Assembly (NCBI GenBank): GCA_964352615.1
Contig: CAYGSG010000003.1
Coordinates: 10,375-74,374 of the forward strand
Reading direction: 5' to 3'
DNA length: 64,000 nucleotides
DNA from: OFTM382 sp964352615
GTDB taxonomy: Bacteria > Planctomycetota > Phycisphaerae > Phycisphaerales > UBA1924
Below the pieces are notes generated by a model. It ran no database searches and had not been told where the DNA came from. It saw only the letters and a program-made list of their open reading frames with translations. The position numbers and the translations under genes were made by a program. Positions within the stretch are counted from its first letter, which is position 1. Every line of letters starts with the position of its first letter. Shown piece by piece: positions 29,901 to 37,140 of the stretch.

Positions 29901-32900
29901 CCGACTCAATGAGCGCCAGCTCGACCGCGGTCAGGTCCACGCTGCCCGCTTGCTGAGAAGCAAACCCGATGCGGAACGACTCGCCCGCGTCAAGGCCCAG
30001 CAGCGTGAGCGCACCCGTGCCGCCGACCATGCCGCCAAAGTCGATCTCGCCGCCCGACAGGGTGACGTTGGTGGTCCCCGCGCCAAAGCCGCTCGCGAAC
30101 GTCAGCACGCCATCGGTCAGCAGCGACCGCGCCGTGCCGCTGATGGTCGTGGTGCCCGCGTACCGCTGCACGCCGGTGCCGCCGCCCGCCGAGTCGGTTG
30201 TCACGTCGCCGTCAATTCCGATGGTCTGCGCGGTGACATCGAGCGAACCCAGCGGCTGGCTCTGGCCCACCTGTGCAAGCTGCACATCGCCCGCGCCCGC
30301 ATCGATCGAAAAGTCCATGCCCGCTGCCGAGCCGTCCACAGCGCTCGCCGACAAGTCCACCCCGCCGCCGCCGGTCACGATGCCAATATCCGCCGCGATC
30401 GTCAGCGGCCCCACCACCGTCAGCGCGCCGTTGTCCGTCGTTACGTTTCCGAGCAGCGTGGTGCCGCCCGTGGTCGTGAGCGAGACCTCACCAATCGGCG
30501 TGCTCGCGCCGATCGCGGGCAGCGTCGCGCTGTCCGCGTCGATCGTGAACGCCTCGCCGCCGATCAGCCCGTCGATGCCCGTCGCGTTCGAAAGATCAAC
30601 GCCCGAAGCCGTCGCAGCAATTACCACATCGCTGGCCAGCGTGACAGCGCCCGTAACGCCTAAAGCGTCGAGCGCCATGACGGTGATATCGCCGCCGAGC
30701 GACAGATCGCCCGAGCCAAGCGTCAGCGCGTTGAGCGGGTGATCGCCCAGCACGCCGTCGGAGCCGACCACGGGCAGGCTGAGTGCTATCGGCGTCAGCA
30801 CTTCGAAGCTCGCGGGCGTGCCGCCATCGAGCGCCGTGATGCTGCGCGCCGAAGACAGATCGATCACGCCATCGCTCAGCAGCGCCGCAGCGCCGTCGAT
30901 GATGATCGGCCCGGTCAGCCCGCTGAAGTCCGTCGACACAGCCCGCGTGGTCTGCGCATTGAGCCGAAGGGCACCCGACGTCGATAGCGCCAGCAGCCCC
31001 GGCGCGTTGTCGAGAATGCCCACATCGGAATCGAAGACAATGTCGCCCGTGCCCGCGCTGAGCGTCAGCGAGCCATCGCTCACATCGCCCGTCGTGCGCA
31101 CCACCCCGCCGGGGTTGAGCACGATGTCGCCCCCGAACAGCCCGGTGGTCACGAGCGACGAAGCGCCGCTGTCCAGCCGAACGTCGCCGCCGAGCCCGCC
31201 CAACGTGATCGAGTCGCCCGCGGTGCTCAGGATCGAGCCGTTCTCGAGCACGACCTCGCCGAACGCGCGGAGCGTCAACGGCGCATCGAACGAGTTCGTG
31301 CCGCTCGATACAAACAGTTGGTCGCCCGCCTCGATCGTGATCGAAGCAAACGGCCCAACCAGATTCGCCTGCTCAGCAATCGTCAGCGTAAGTTCGCCCG
31401 GCGTCTCGGTTGTTCCGCCGACGCGCGCATCGGTCAGCGTTCCGAGCAGCAGCGAGGGCGGCGTGGAAACGCTGCCCGTGACCGCGCCACCAAAGTCCAC
31501 ATCGGTCGCGCGGATCGAGGTGTTGTTCGCGCCGAGCGACAGCGCATCGCTGAACGAGATCTCGCCACCCGTCGCCGTGAGCGTAGCATCGGCCGCCTCG
31601 ACCACCACGAATCCGTCGTAGCGTTGATCGCCGCCGGTGAGCACGTTGCCTTGGAGACCGATGACGCCCGAGCCGCCGCCGTCGGCAGCCGTGCGCACAT
31701 CGAGGCTCGTGAGCAGATCGAGATCGCCGCCGGTAACCTCGGCCAGTGTCACATCGCCGCCGGTGATCGTCGCCCTCGCATCAAGATCGAGCGAACTCGC
31801 CGCGTCAGAGGGCTCAGCGGCGCCCGTCAAGATGATGTTGCCCGCCGATGTCGAGAGCCCCGCGGTGTCGATCGTGCGCACGCCCGTAAGGCGCATTGGT
31901 CCGTCTATAAGCACCGAGCCGCCGTCGGTCGCCAGGTCCGCCAGCAAGTTGACCCGTCCGAGCCCGCCATCGATAACCAGATCGATCGCGCCGCCGATGC
32001 CGCCGCCGCCCGCCGTATCGATGGCCGCGTTGATCGTAATCGAGCCGTCCTGCTGCAACGAGGCAGCTGCCGCGTTGGCGATGAGCGTCACATCGCCGCC
32101 GAGCGTCGTGATCGGCTGGTTGACCGTGATGTTCCGCCCGGCCTCGGCCATCAAGCCAATGCCCGCGTTCTCCATAACGAGCACCGCATCAAACGTGATG
32201 TCGCGCTCGGCTTGCAGGATCACATCCGAAGTCGCCGACGTGATGACGCTCGCTTCAATCTCGTTGGGGAACGCGTCGCCGTCGAGGTTGGTGTCGGGAT
32301 CGGTGAAGTTGTCGACGTCCGTCAGCGTGATCGAGTCGCCCGTGCCGTCGGCGACAACCGTGATGTCTTCGGGATCGAGCAGCAGCGTGCCGTCGTTTCC
32401 GCCAAGCTCGCCGCCGGGCGTGCTGACCTTGCCCTGGTAGGCGAGGCCCTTCTTGCCGGAGACCTCGACCATGCCGCCGTCGCCGGTGCCAGCGCCCGCA
32501 GCGCTGACCGTCCCGCCAAAGCCGGTGGCCCGATCCGACCACACAACCACCGTGCCGCCGTCGCCGCTCACGGTCGCGTCGGCGTTGATCGTTGTTTCGG
32601 GCGTCACAAGCGTCTGCTGCGCGTTGCGCAGCGAAGCATCTTGGCCGCGGAACCCGCCGCCGATGCGCACATCGCCGCCGCCGCTGTGGCCCGAAACATC
32701 GATCCAAGCGCCATCCACCGCCACGCGGTCGCCCAGCAGTTCGACCCGGCCGCCCATCTGTCCGGGGGCCGTCGCCGATGCATCGATCACACCGCGAGCT
32801 ATCACGGTGTCGGCGTGCACCTGCACGGACTGCGCGCGAATGCTCGAAAGATCGTGGATCGCCACCGAGTACACATCGCCCCGCGCGAGCATCGTGCCGC

Positions 32901-33627
32901 TCTCGCCGATGGCCTGCGCCTGAGTGGCGAGCTGGTCGGCGTTCATCCGCGCGTAGATGTGCCCGCCGCGCTCACCGATGAGCACCTCGTCGCCCGCCAT
33001 CAGCGTCACGACATCGCGCGCCTCGATCGAACCGAAGTTCGCCACGTGCCGGCCCAGCAGGTGAACCGTGTCCGCGTAGATCGAGCCGTGGTTGATCACG
33101 TCGCCCTGAAGGTCCGTGAAACGATCGACACCCTGAAGAAAGTCCGTGTCCGCGATCGAGCCCGCAGCGGCGTAGATGCCCGCAGCGTTCACGACCGAGC
33201 CCTTGCCGAAGATCACGCCCGCTGGGTTGGCCAGGTACACCCGCCCGTTGGCCAGCAGTGTGCCATCGATGCGCGTCGGAGCCGCGCTGTTGATGCGGTT
33301 GAGCACCCGCGCGTTGGGACCGGGCTGAACGAACCGAACCGTCTCGAACGAGGCGATGTCGAAGCCCGAGTAGTTGATGATCGTCCGGTCAGCCGCGTGG
33401 ATGGTCGTCACCGAACCGTTGCGGTCGAACGTCGCCGAGCCCGCAGCCACCTGAGCACCCTCGGGGTCGGCGAGCGCGGGCGATGCCAAAAGCGCCACCA
33501 GCGGGCTGATCGCCAGCCCGCCGCGGATACCCGAGGCCAATCTTTGGGCCCGGTTGTGGGCTCGTCCCCGTCCCCTATTGGAAGCGCGTTGAGTGAGCCG
33601 AGACGACCGATTGCTGCTTTGTGCCAT
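17956..33627 (-). CDS. Giant filamentous-haemagglutinin-like exoprotein (TpsA of a two-partner secretion pair)
   Basis: A single uninterrupted 5223-aa frame. It begins with an Arg-rich extended n-region and a hydrophobic signal core (about residues 36-53). A TPS secretion domain follows, with NRI at 110-112, LANGRVYLANPAGVIFG around 125-141 (NPAGV at 134-138) and NHGSIYADTVHLLGRHVANFG. A segment resembling other FHA-type proteins comes next (EVSGKKGLAYQGKV, then LLLDPEDITVVADG). About 4500 residues of Gly/Asp/Thr/Ser-rich repeats then suggest a long right-handed beta-helix. The last 220-250 residues are different: charged and helical. I saw no cysteine on reading. It should be secreted through the TpsB encoded immediately upstream and displayed or shed as a fibrous adhesin. 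GAGGT lies about 5 nt before the ATG. No VENN-type toxin boundary is seen. Confidence 0.92.
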   Translation of the reverse strand: MAQSSNRSSRLTQRASNRGRGRAHNRAQRLASGIRGGLAISPLVALLASPALADPEGAQVAAGSATFDRNGSVTTIHAADRTIINYSGFDIASFETVRFVQPGPNARVLNRINSAAPTRIDGTLLANGRVYLANPAGVIFGKGSVVNAAGIYAAAGSIADTDFLQGVDRFTDLQGDVINHGSIYADTVHLLGRHVANFGSIEARDVVTLMAGDEVLIGERGGHIYARMNADQLATQAQAIGESGTMLARGDVYSVAIHDLSSIRAQSVQVHADTVIARGVIDASATAPGQMGGRVELLGDRVAVDGAWIDVSGHSGGGDVRIGGGFRGQDASLRNAQQTLVTPETTINADATVSGDGGTVVVWSDRATGFGGTVSAAGAGTGDGGMVEVSGKKGLAYQGKVSTPGGELGGNDGTLLLDPEDITVVADGTGDSITLTDVDNFTDPDTNLDGDAFPNEIEASVITSATSDVILQAERDITFDAVLVMENAGIGLMAEAGRNITVNQPITTLGGDVTLIANAAAASLQQDGSITINAAIDTAGGGGIGGAIDLVIDGGLGRVNLLADLATDGGSVLIDGPMRLTGVRTIDTAGLSTSAGNIILTGAAEPSDAASSLDLDARATITGGDVTLAEVTGGDLDLLTSLDVRTAADGGGSGVIGLQGNVLTGGDQRYDGFVVVEAADATLTATGGEISFSDALSLGANNTSIRATDVDFGGAVTGSVSTPPSLLLGTLTDARVGGTTETPGELTLTIAEQANLVGPFASITIEAGDQLFVSSGTNSFDAPLTLRAFGEVVLENGSILSTAGDSITLGGLGGDVRLDSGASSLVTTGLFGGDIVLNPGGVVRTTGDVSDGSLTLSAGTGDIVFDSDVGILDNAPGLLALSTSGALRLNAQTTRAVSTDFSGLTGPIIIDGAAALLSDGVIDLSSARSITALDGGTPASFEVLTPIALSLPVVGSDGVLGDHPLNALTLGSGDLSLGGDITVMALDALGVTGAVTLASDVVIAATASGVDLSNATGIDGLIGGEAFTIDADSATLPAIGASTPIGEVSLTTTGGTTLLGNVTTDNGALTVVGPLTIAADIGIVTGGGGVDLSASAVDGSAAGMDFSIDAGAGDVQLAQVGQSQPLGSLDVTAQTIGIDGDVTTDSAGGGTGVQRYAGTTTISGTARSLLTDGVLTFASGFGAGTTNVTLSGGEIDFGGMVGGTGALTLLGLDAGESFRIGFASQQAGSVDLTAVELALIESGFSSITIGRESASAAQSILIGGGGAVSFNNPVVLRAPTVGSSVIVDSNTSVDHSGLLGAFIRIIGSGATTTLRPNSQLLAADAAIDIQTPVLLEGAGVRTFTATGVAGRITLAGPITADAAGSTISFNSADGGVAIGGSIGSLAIPLGSLEVVTGAALELGDGAAPVDLFADAFNLSMVTGAVDLLSSSRLVVSGAGAIDLSNAAGITSADGTQSLTLELGAGGASLPGIGSTGMRLAGFTASGGPVTLSDSVFVAGGNIDLSGASSAIVLSGGSPMVFDATDGNVLLPMLTGQRAIEMIATGDGATTGIIDFGGVPAAIADVPTSLRFEAAHVDLRGDVRTSGDIDFGSTPTIGVHASIAIDSDPLDSIGGVTPGGNAGTISFGPASTVTAAGPGLSLTVDARADGGGMSGSIVLPSGFFQGFDLTQLMAGLIELDTSIIIEGDLELVGRVEQSATVTIDTNADNLGDSGFIDLDQAVFHATMPGLTLTLDTSSSDAAAGTIDLLAADDFFGSASYLAGVVAQASGIGPVASVRLSTAIDLAATLAGHGFTLQGGADLLVTKDASIRTGAGSGGDAGVIDLADSTLLADGSGADTNLLLDASSAAGAAGDITLGAVDTSVEAFTSFTADASGAAGDGVIRTAAGATAFNTLGGFTLIGDIELGGDLTVETTGGAIDLSGAHVSAAAPMTDLTLRVTDTFDGDGRITLGTFGNRGGLSGFVDGVLVDTTSASGGTLTLTGDVLISGTTGFTFNGPAVAIDGSARIDTHQTGGAASGPIALNAAVFAASGGSTLTLDTSTPGGVATTGGIDVNEFGDHGGTGMFLSAITVDTRGDTPGSFATNNDVLLDGDLSVFGVWMLGASTLVNTNADGLGNAGLASFTDTFITDGGSGFDLTIDTSAAMDSNAGSVLLGDLDGSGGVSVRMLTVIADAGNGTPGTGSNGSVIFRSDSAATSTIAVDSINLDRARGSIVLDVPVTTITTAGSTIDLTNASAVIAASDGSGRLELDAGAGNVLLASSMGQGPGAALGGLIARGGGIEINGDVSTSTAGALPGTILLDGPVVFNTTALLSTTGATIEVMGGIGLLNGSTATLRTTDAGAAGGTITLRGDVLAQTASSESLVLDSGDGDLQLFASIGTDLLPLAMLEMASSGRVEFGPTGGTGAEYVADAIDATGLAGDALLHGDTRFAVNGLMALDLGNLAHSGASFGINGATPGGQSLTIDAPNATVLLSSIGQQTALDTLSIVAADTLTLRGGARLREADFTGTMIVDLDAADGGPIEIIATDGDILFHEDSSISGPETFVLTAIDTTGVTPRFVRVGEVGTNGRLDAFEVTSGDAEFWGDILTSGGDIGIFANAQAMRSITLDTHAEGGPGDAGDVRFAQGGESFEGFAAGLHTLTIDATATGGGAGGEIVLPTPFFQDFSHVELRAGEITLTNDIAIEGGLTIVSDVVLTGSRVIDTNDDDLGNGGTLDLSMARFFGSASNFALTLDTSTGESGFTGGRIDLGRFDNGGSGSFLGEVLVLADSFAPGTTPAMVALHNDVLLDGADPFFGIDSSGIVSIDRGSLVNVSLNGDGINNGLGGTIDLAGPTIRSGATGSGLSLLTATMGQIDLGRVERGAMGLASLTLDSFTGLNMLTDTVETDGPMTIRGALTIIDQTLTLDTAGGLGDFGSTTFAAGADALDLTIRTTGSNGTGVLVLGDVNESAGAFAGTFINDLSLSAGARITLSGDVLLEGFGADTGDFMVLAASVVRASGARLIDTHQGGAADAGDVLLPIAGTTVDGANASSSLTIDTSSVGTHGGDIRLANTLGLASLTLDTTGTLDGVTDLPATIDINGPVTVRGSLRVSRNSVIATDFDNAGNAADIDLTEAALFADAAGRTLVLDASSASGAGGDVLLGLATDTASGIAGSRLGVLAVSTAGPGGHGDLVLDRTAGDAMIDVVTLDLDGGSTPTAYGPMSGFIEAARNSEIITRTRIDLTPAAGVRNIGAVGTVFTLTNLGGSTGAQGIVLPAGGIGTQANPFGEVSVSTFSSNTILARGAVFTSADGGASGDASFAGRFTLVPGGTSMVFANGGSANFVSTMPGGPAIDLSTGTLTIMADVVNVFGTITGGPGSNIILKPASGDTIGLGDGVDASLDLLVTRATLGAFSESVGRVTIGNPNAATGTSLIEVGSFDIKTNLSLQTADAGRTVLLGSVTTTGDELRLLGPAFVDGTFSLDTTGPAGTFDGGSFVAVRTLDGTTPGAMLNGRLLGTDHLMLTLGKGDVIVIEDTGSSVPLGDITIDGGHDVTFYGSVHASSLRQGAAAGTADDGDGETEFREPALFTGTRGLVLETASVRILDDVTITGGASRFTADVLLSGDVLTASQPVVFDRTLVIVEGRTIDTTLPTSVGGPASAGAAMDFAFIDGEPGGGKGGGSDATLLLVAGNGNITIGLPGSGGSIVGGVGLNMPNGLAELRIASAGFTALDGPVRVGGLFQEDGDATSINAPVTTFADGMVEMVTRSGIDVLGSIASDGEVFLESPAIFLASDVSAISDPITFVGSTRIAGDVTVFSGPGFGGDITFDGTLDAVGEGINTLTLNSGVAETIFFEGLVGDSAPLDRITIEQAQNVTAREMFIARELFQTDTQNLTLFEGGLVVLGDADLNGNRYRFETSASFGGDVTITNFGLIDIPAIPVTLGGSFIQDGIGISNVATDLIAADLLTFATNVFVLASAEFGGSTATFGSDLDVASNAFTITAGEIAFNGGTGSVKGSSTLVLQPRSSSAGIDLGSPAGGSAMFSLSRTDLAALRDGFSSITIGRLGGSHAIVVGDATFRDPTTLRYSGTGGSATINESLTGFDNASFTLRGSTAGTKLIGSITTQGDAILIDDALIIAGEPAFLSAVGATLTVTGPIDAMADGMGTLDADADDIVFQQALGANAAPLGVDLDAFRVRTQAITAQDFITINAPEGFSPGGNITSRAGSVLVSGSTNLIVNTVFTGGGAGTSVTFDGLVNGGFGGTFNNPLGAVVFNQPVGIPSPLRTVSVNAGTILTQGVTSSGSQGFTGAASLNGDLNSVGAGSIFLSGPVTLLRDLSIATAGLQAGDLISIGQTDGAFNLDLSAGSAAITATGPMGTLTPLASLDASASLLSFLTVLSQGNQTYAGNATLNGVYTASEGDLAFNDSVTLGGNVEMNGRTLLVDGSVDGAFALDVTTPSSSTAVFNSDIGAGVPLTSLELLTGLASLQNVTTTGFQRYLADVSLTGDLIAGADLLVQRTLTLNTDTLIDANGVSVGGPINGGVNLTVSAGPGNAAFTTVGNTAPLTSFALLDAGNFTAGAMTAGFVDLNGVNITTSAPITTLTGGLTVTNTGAWQILPGASFFNLAGNLTQDGTGPTAISRNVAVANDMFFSAPVELRADNVQLVASNISLLAGVRTDGTPRALVVSAEEVARLSGSFGTDANPLSGFATTDTGRVDFVAADLVSLTGVRFDQPVTVEGDTFIRVTGARNGLGSQFAPAPVAELGNRQPLPGLSPDSIVFTDVVLGFGGDASLTLLTNLEATGSLIPKIFFGNDVGVGINSASGQDLTGFGPLNTLNLNADPRFTPEPGGFGERSGHTSVPIVATIMAPTNIVIATTDLLRFGLNEKFTTLGSVAFNSVNFAGAFSPTGRALVGDITAGGSIFVNSPLITILSRASGPVLEAGGILSNDLGVDFIAADLIQFNGAVSVLAFGPGQVTVATLDGAGTSGSLSNFSTRSIDDVNVAVLSLGFDLRSEGSTNTNVSQAIAGAVPRASEGDDVSQAASVSAAQKDVLRKLGVFARDASDAVLRAGLLGRSVYTDYNTPDPQTRRQEVTAQRLDEETVQAVVDIAQRLLFGIEGETDEVDALSQPTQVMREALNRAVDDWARDEDPQEWDSASLLTYMQTHSQEHADAITALQVLDEVLRQVELIGLSPGEVRDQRSVLLGQVRPVRLKLRQFYELVQLSRDSGDTNPAIDTNILPLG

Positions 33628-33642
33628 GTTCGACCTCGATGA

Positions 33643-33657
33643 GCGCAGTCCCTGCGC
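33643..33657 (-). other. Small hairpin in the tpsB-tpsA intergenic leader
   Basis: A perfect 6-bp inverted repeat (GCGCAG/CTGCGC) with a 3-nt loop lies 16 nt before the giant gene's ATG, upstream of its ribosome-binding site, in the 85-nt gap after the TpsB gene. It could affect translation initiation or mRNA processing. No T-run follows, so it is unlikely to be a terminator. Confidence 0.3.
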
Positions 33658-33712
33658 AACCCCGGAACACCCACGTCTGAGCGTTCACCTTGGGATTCGC
33701 TCCTCTATTTGA

Positions 33713-35842
33713 CTAGAAAAGCAGAGTAAAGACCAGATGAAATCTGTTAGAGCCTGATTTGACGTTCTGATTATCCACGTCATCCAGCGCCACGGCCCAA
33801 TCAACCCGCACACTCATGTTCCGATAGAAAAGAAGGTCCGCTCCGATACCCGCGCCCCACAGATCCTCGTTCTTCTCGAACGCCTGCCGATCCACGTTCT
33901 CGCTGCGACCGATGTCGGTGAATGCCTTGAACACCAGATCCCAGTCTGGCCTTCCATACACCGAACGAGGAGCCTGATAGAAAGGCCGACCGAAGAACGA
34001 CCCGGGCTCGCCAAAGTTGCCATCCCCGTCCGCCACCGACATCGGCCTGAACGACCGGGGAATGTGCCAGCGGTACTCGGCCGACGCGATCACCACGTTG
34101 TCGCCCGCGACCACCGACTCGGGGTACCCACGCACCGAATACAGCCCGCCGACCACCTGCTGCTCGTTGGGCACCAGGCGGTTGTCCATCGCGTACTGAC
34201 CCCGCACCGACAGCGCGATCTCGTGCGCCAGCGTCGAGCTCTTCCACGTCGTCGGGTCTTGCCAGGCGCTGCCCAAAATCAACGGCTCAAGAAAGAACGA
34301 CCCGCCCACGCCGTAGCGAAAGACCGACCAGTCCTGCTCGGGCGCGAGTCGGCCAAGACGCTCAAGCCCGGGCGACTTGCCGCCCGAGATATCCGCAAGA
34401 GACCACTCGAAGCTCGTCTGCGCATCGAAGCTCCACTTGTCCGTGGCCGCCTCGGCCCGAAGCCCGATCTTGGGCACCAAAAACTGTTCGCGGCCCTGCA
34501 CGCCGACCGCCTCGTTGAACACCTCGGTCTGGTTCCATCGGACCCCGGCGAACGCATCCACAAACAGCTCGCGCCGCTGGTAGAAGTTCCAACTGACCTC
34601 CGCGCCGATCGTGTACCCTTCGCCCGTGAACTTCTCGTCCGCAAGCCCGACGTCAGAAGCCGTGAAGCTGCTGAAGTCCCCGAACAGCCGCGCACGCCAC
34701 AGGTCGGTACCGGGGATCGCGGTCTCGTACGAGGCCACCGCCGCGTGCGAGCTGCTGAACCCGGCGGTGATGTACTCAAGGCTCAGAATGTCATCCAGGT
34801 TGTTGATTTGCGAGAACTGCGCGCCGAACCGTTGACGCCAAGGCTCGGTCGACTTGGTACCCGTGTTCGAGAACTGCGAGTACGCGAGCCACTGCTTGTT
34901 CTCGCTGACCAGGTAATCGAGCGTCACCTCGCCCGCAGCCTCGCCCGGCGCGAGCGCCACATCGACCCGTCGGCCCGGGAAGCGGTTGAGCCGAAGCACG
35001 TAATCGTCCAGCAGGTCCCGCCTGAGCAGGTCCCGCTGGTTGTTGTCCTCGGTGTATTCTCCGTCCGCCACTACGCCCACCGGGCTGCGGCTCAGGATGC
35101 GCACGTGCTTGGGGTTGTTCAGCCGGCTGTCGATCCCGAACCGATCGCCAGATGCCACCGTGCGCACGTTCTTGACCACGCCGTTGAAGACGATGACGGT
35201 CAGCTCGGTGCGCTCGCCACGGAAGTCCGTCGGGCCCTCGAAGCCCTCGGGCCGTTCAAGCAGGATGTCCTGCGGGCTCACGAGCGCCAGACGGCCCAGC
35301 AGCTCGCGCCGCTCGAACTCCTGATCGATCCGGTTGAGCACTTCCTGCACCGCGCTACGCGTCATCAGCACCGTGCCGCCCGCACCGATCTGGTCGATGC
35401 GCACACCCTCGACCGCCTCGCCCGGCTTGGGCGTTGCGAGCAGATCGCCATCGGGCACCAACGCCACAAGCAGCTCGCCGAGTTGTTCAGGTGAAGGAAG
35501 TCCGGGGTGCTCGGGCTGAAGCAGGATCACGATCTGAGAAACCGGGAACAGCTCTTCTTCGATGGCGGCGCTCGCACGATCGGCTGCTGCCATCGCGAGG
35601 GCTTCGGGTTCACCCTCAGCGGCCATCTCGTCGAGCTGCGGTTCGGTCGCGAGGCTGGTCTGGACATCGGTCTCGATGGCTGCAATCTCGGGCGTTGCAA
35701 CGGGCACCATCTGCCCGAGCACCGGCTCGGGGTCGTCATTGGATGGACCGGCCTGCGCGCACGCTCCGCTCACAGCGGCCAGCATCGCACCCGACACCAC
35801 CAACCCTCGCCAACCACCGCGCAGCATGTCTGTCAAATTCAC
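33713..35842 (-). CDS. TpsB-family outer-membrane transporter (ShlB/FhaC/HecB type)
   Basis: About 709 aa from the GTG at 35842, which has a GAGGGAAA sequence just upstream; an ATG at 35827 is the alternative. The frame runs upstream to 36028, but that part is not protein-like. A signal peptide ends near ACAQA. A low-complexity acidic linker is followed by POTRA-like domains (a LNRFPGRRVDVALAPGE segment resembles the second POTRA of TpsB proteins). The C-terminal half is a 16-strand-type beta-barrel with the conserved VRGY motif at about 570-573 and FTDIG further on, ending in phenylalanine (TLLF). TpsB proteins move their TpsA partner across the outer membrane; the giant exoprotein gene 85 nt downstream is the obvious substrate. 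Confidence 0.9.
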   Translation of the reverse strand: MNLTDMLRGGWRGLVVSGAMLAAVSGACAQAGPSNDDPEPVLGQMVPVATPEIAAIETDVQTSLATEPQLDEMAAEGEPEALAMAAADRASAAIEEELFPVSQIVILLQPEHPGLPSPEQLGELLVALVPDGDLLATPKPGEAVEGVRIDQIGAGGTVLMTRSAVQEVLNRIDQEFERRELLGRLALVSPQDILLERPEGFEGPTDFRGERTELTVIVFNGVVKNVRTVASGDRFGIDSRLNNPKHVRILSRSPVGVVADGEYTEDNNQRDLLRRDLLDDYVLRLNRFPGRRVDVALAPGEAAGEVTLDYLVSENKQWLAYSQFSNTGTKSTEPWRQRFGAQFSQINNLDDILSLEYITAGFSSSHAAVASYETAIPGTDLWRARLFGDFSSFTASDVGLADEKFTGEGYTIGAEVSWNFYQRRELFVDAFAGVRWNQTEVFNEAVGVQGREQFLVPKIGLRAEAATDKWSFDAQTSFEWSLADISGGKSPGLERLGRLAPEQDWSVFRYGVGGSFFLEPLILGSAWQDPTTWKSSTLAHEIALSVRGQYAMDNRLVPNEQQVVGGLYSVRGYPESVVAGDNVVIASAEYRWHIPRSFRPMSVADGDGNFGEPGSFFGRPFYQAPRSVYGRPDWDLVFKAFTDIGRSENVDRQAFEKNEDLWGAGIGADLLFYRNMSVRVDWAVALDDVDNQNVKSGSNRFHLVFTLLF

Positions 35843-35960
35843 GGCTTTCCCTCTGGCCGAACAGGCCGATCGCGCTCCGATGCGCCGATCTGCCACGGTA
35901 TCAGACGGGGATTGCCAGGGCAAACCAGCAAGCCAGCCCGGTAGTGGTTCAATTGGGCTT

Positions 35961-35987
35961 CCTAGCTTGCCCAGCCAAGCTCTAGGC
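35961..35987 (-). other. Stem-loop spanning the tagF-like stop codon
   Basis: AGCTTG and CAAGCT (35964-35969 and 35976-35981) form a 6-bp stem that extends through CCTAG/CTAGG with a 2-nt bulge, overlapping the stop of the TagF-like gene. It lacks a U-tract. It may reduce read-through into the TpsB gene or act as a processing site. Confidence 0.3.
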
Positions 35988-36944
35988 CGAGCGGCCCGCA
36001 GCCCGCGATACCGGCTTGAGCATCTCATCGAACCGGGCTCGGGTGCTCTGGTCCACGCTGTAGGTAATCGTCGTCACCAGCGGGATGGTCGATTCGGGTG
36101 TCCGCAGGCAGGCGAACTCGCCCCGCCCGGGCGGTCCGATGACCAGATCGATGAACTTGTGCCGAAGCGGCATGATGACCAGCGAGGGCCGCCCGCCCCA
36201 CCCGCCGAGCACACGCAACCAAGCCCACGCGGCGTCCTCAGGCTGGTTGGCCCCGCGAGGCACGCGAACGTGCTGCGGCTTGTCCATGCCCGCTCGGCCA
36301 GAATTGCGCTCCGGCGAGGGCTCGCCGAGCATCCCCACCAGCCGGTGCATCAGCCGGTAGACCGAATCCTTGCCGCCCTCCACCTCGATTCGGCTCGACA
36401 CCGCGCGAAGGCCCTCGCTGCAATCGATCGAATCCAGCACCCGCACCGGCTGGATGCCCGCCGAAACACGCACCAGATCCTGCCTGGCCGAGTCGAGCGC
36501 TGCGATCACTTGCTCAGCCGTCTCCGCAGCCCGGCATTCGTTCTCAACCCGTTCAAGCAGCGGCATGCAGGTGCTCAGCGCCCACTGCACATCGATCCCG
36601 AGCGCCTGCACGCACACGATCATCGGGAACGCCTTGCGTCCCTTGCCGTCTTGCGAGGGCCACATGCGGGCCATGATGACCGACGCGCCGTCGTGCCACA
36701 CAAGGATGTGACGAAGCGGATAGGTCTCGGCGGTCTCGGCGTCGCCGGCCCACGTGCCCGCGTCGATGTTGCCCCCGATGCCCTCGACGTACAGCCGGCG
36801 CTTGAACTCCACAAGCTGCTCAGTGTCCATCCCCTGGTCGTCGAGGTGATCGTTCCAGCCGGGATGCTTGCCGAATGCCGCCAAGTACAGCCCCGCCTGT
36901 GGGGCGTCCTCGCGGTTCAGTACGGTCTTGAGCCATCCCAGCAC
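35982..36944 (-). CDS. tagF: Type VI secretion-associated TagF-like protein
   Basis: A 320-aa cytoplasmic protein. The N-terminal half matches the TagF/ImpM (DUF2094) pattern: YLAAFGKHPGWNDHLDD near residues 20-36, and GRKAFPMIVCVQA near 102-114, where family members have a conserved GR-FP segment. TagF is a post-translational repressor of T6SS in Pseudomonas and Agrobacterium. The C-terminal half (residues 170-320) is less familiar. The GTG start is supported by AAGGAA about 9 nt upstream. The gene lies 196 nt after the TssM-like gene and about 140 nt before the TpsB gene, all on one strand. Confidence 0.75.
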   Translation of the reverse strand: MLGWLKTVLNREDAPQAGLYLAAFGKHPGWNDHLDDQGMDTEQLVEFKRRLYVEGIGGNIDAGTWAGDAETAETYPLRHILVWHDGASVIMARMWPSQDGKGRKAFPMIVCVQALGIDVQWALSTCMPLLERVENECRAAETAEQVIAALDSARQDLVRVSAGIQPVRVLDSIDCSEGLRAVSSRIEVEGGKDSVYRLMHRLVGMLGEPSPERNSGRAGMDKPQHVRVPRGANQPEDAAWAWLRVLGGWGGRPSLVIMPLRHKFIDLVIGPPGRGEFACLRTPESTIPLVTTITYSVDQSTRARFDEMLKPVSRAAGRSA

Positions 36945-37140
36945 GTCACGTATTCCTTGCGATCCCCGCTCGCCGACGGTGCTTTACGAAGGGCACCACC
37001 CACTACGCGGAAGCTGTCTGACCTTGGGGACACCGTGTTTCCACCAGAACTCCGTCCATGAAGCTCTATCGGCTCAGAGCGAGGCTATCGGACAGTCACA
37101 ACGAGCCCCAGCCGACGAGAATCAGCCCCAAAGGCACCGA

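Noticed and set aside
17956..33627. CRISPR or tandem DNA repeats suggested by the repeated words on this strand
   Set aside because: The repeats are imperfect, in frame and protein-coding, with no constant-length repeat/spacer pattern.
18524..33642. Many long plus-strand open frames opposite the giant exoprotein gene (for example 26264-28474 and 31318-33642)
   Set aside because: They are antisense shadows of a GC-rich, compositionally biased repeat gene. Their translations are Arg/His/Ala- or Ser/Pro-rich, without domains, and they overlap one another in different frames.
36945..37140. A missing C-terminal TssM domain in a shifted frame
   Set aside because: The 196-nt gap is too short for the absent domain and has no continuous frame, so a simple frameshift is unlikely.
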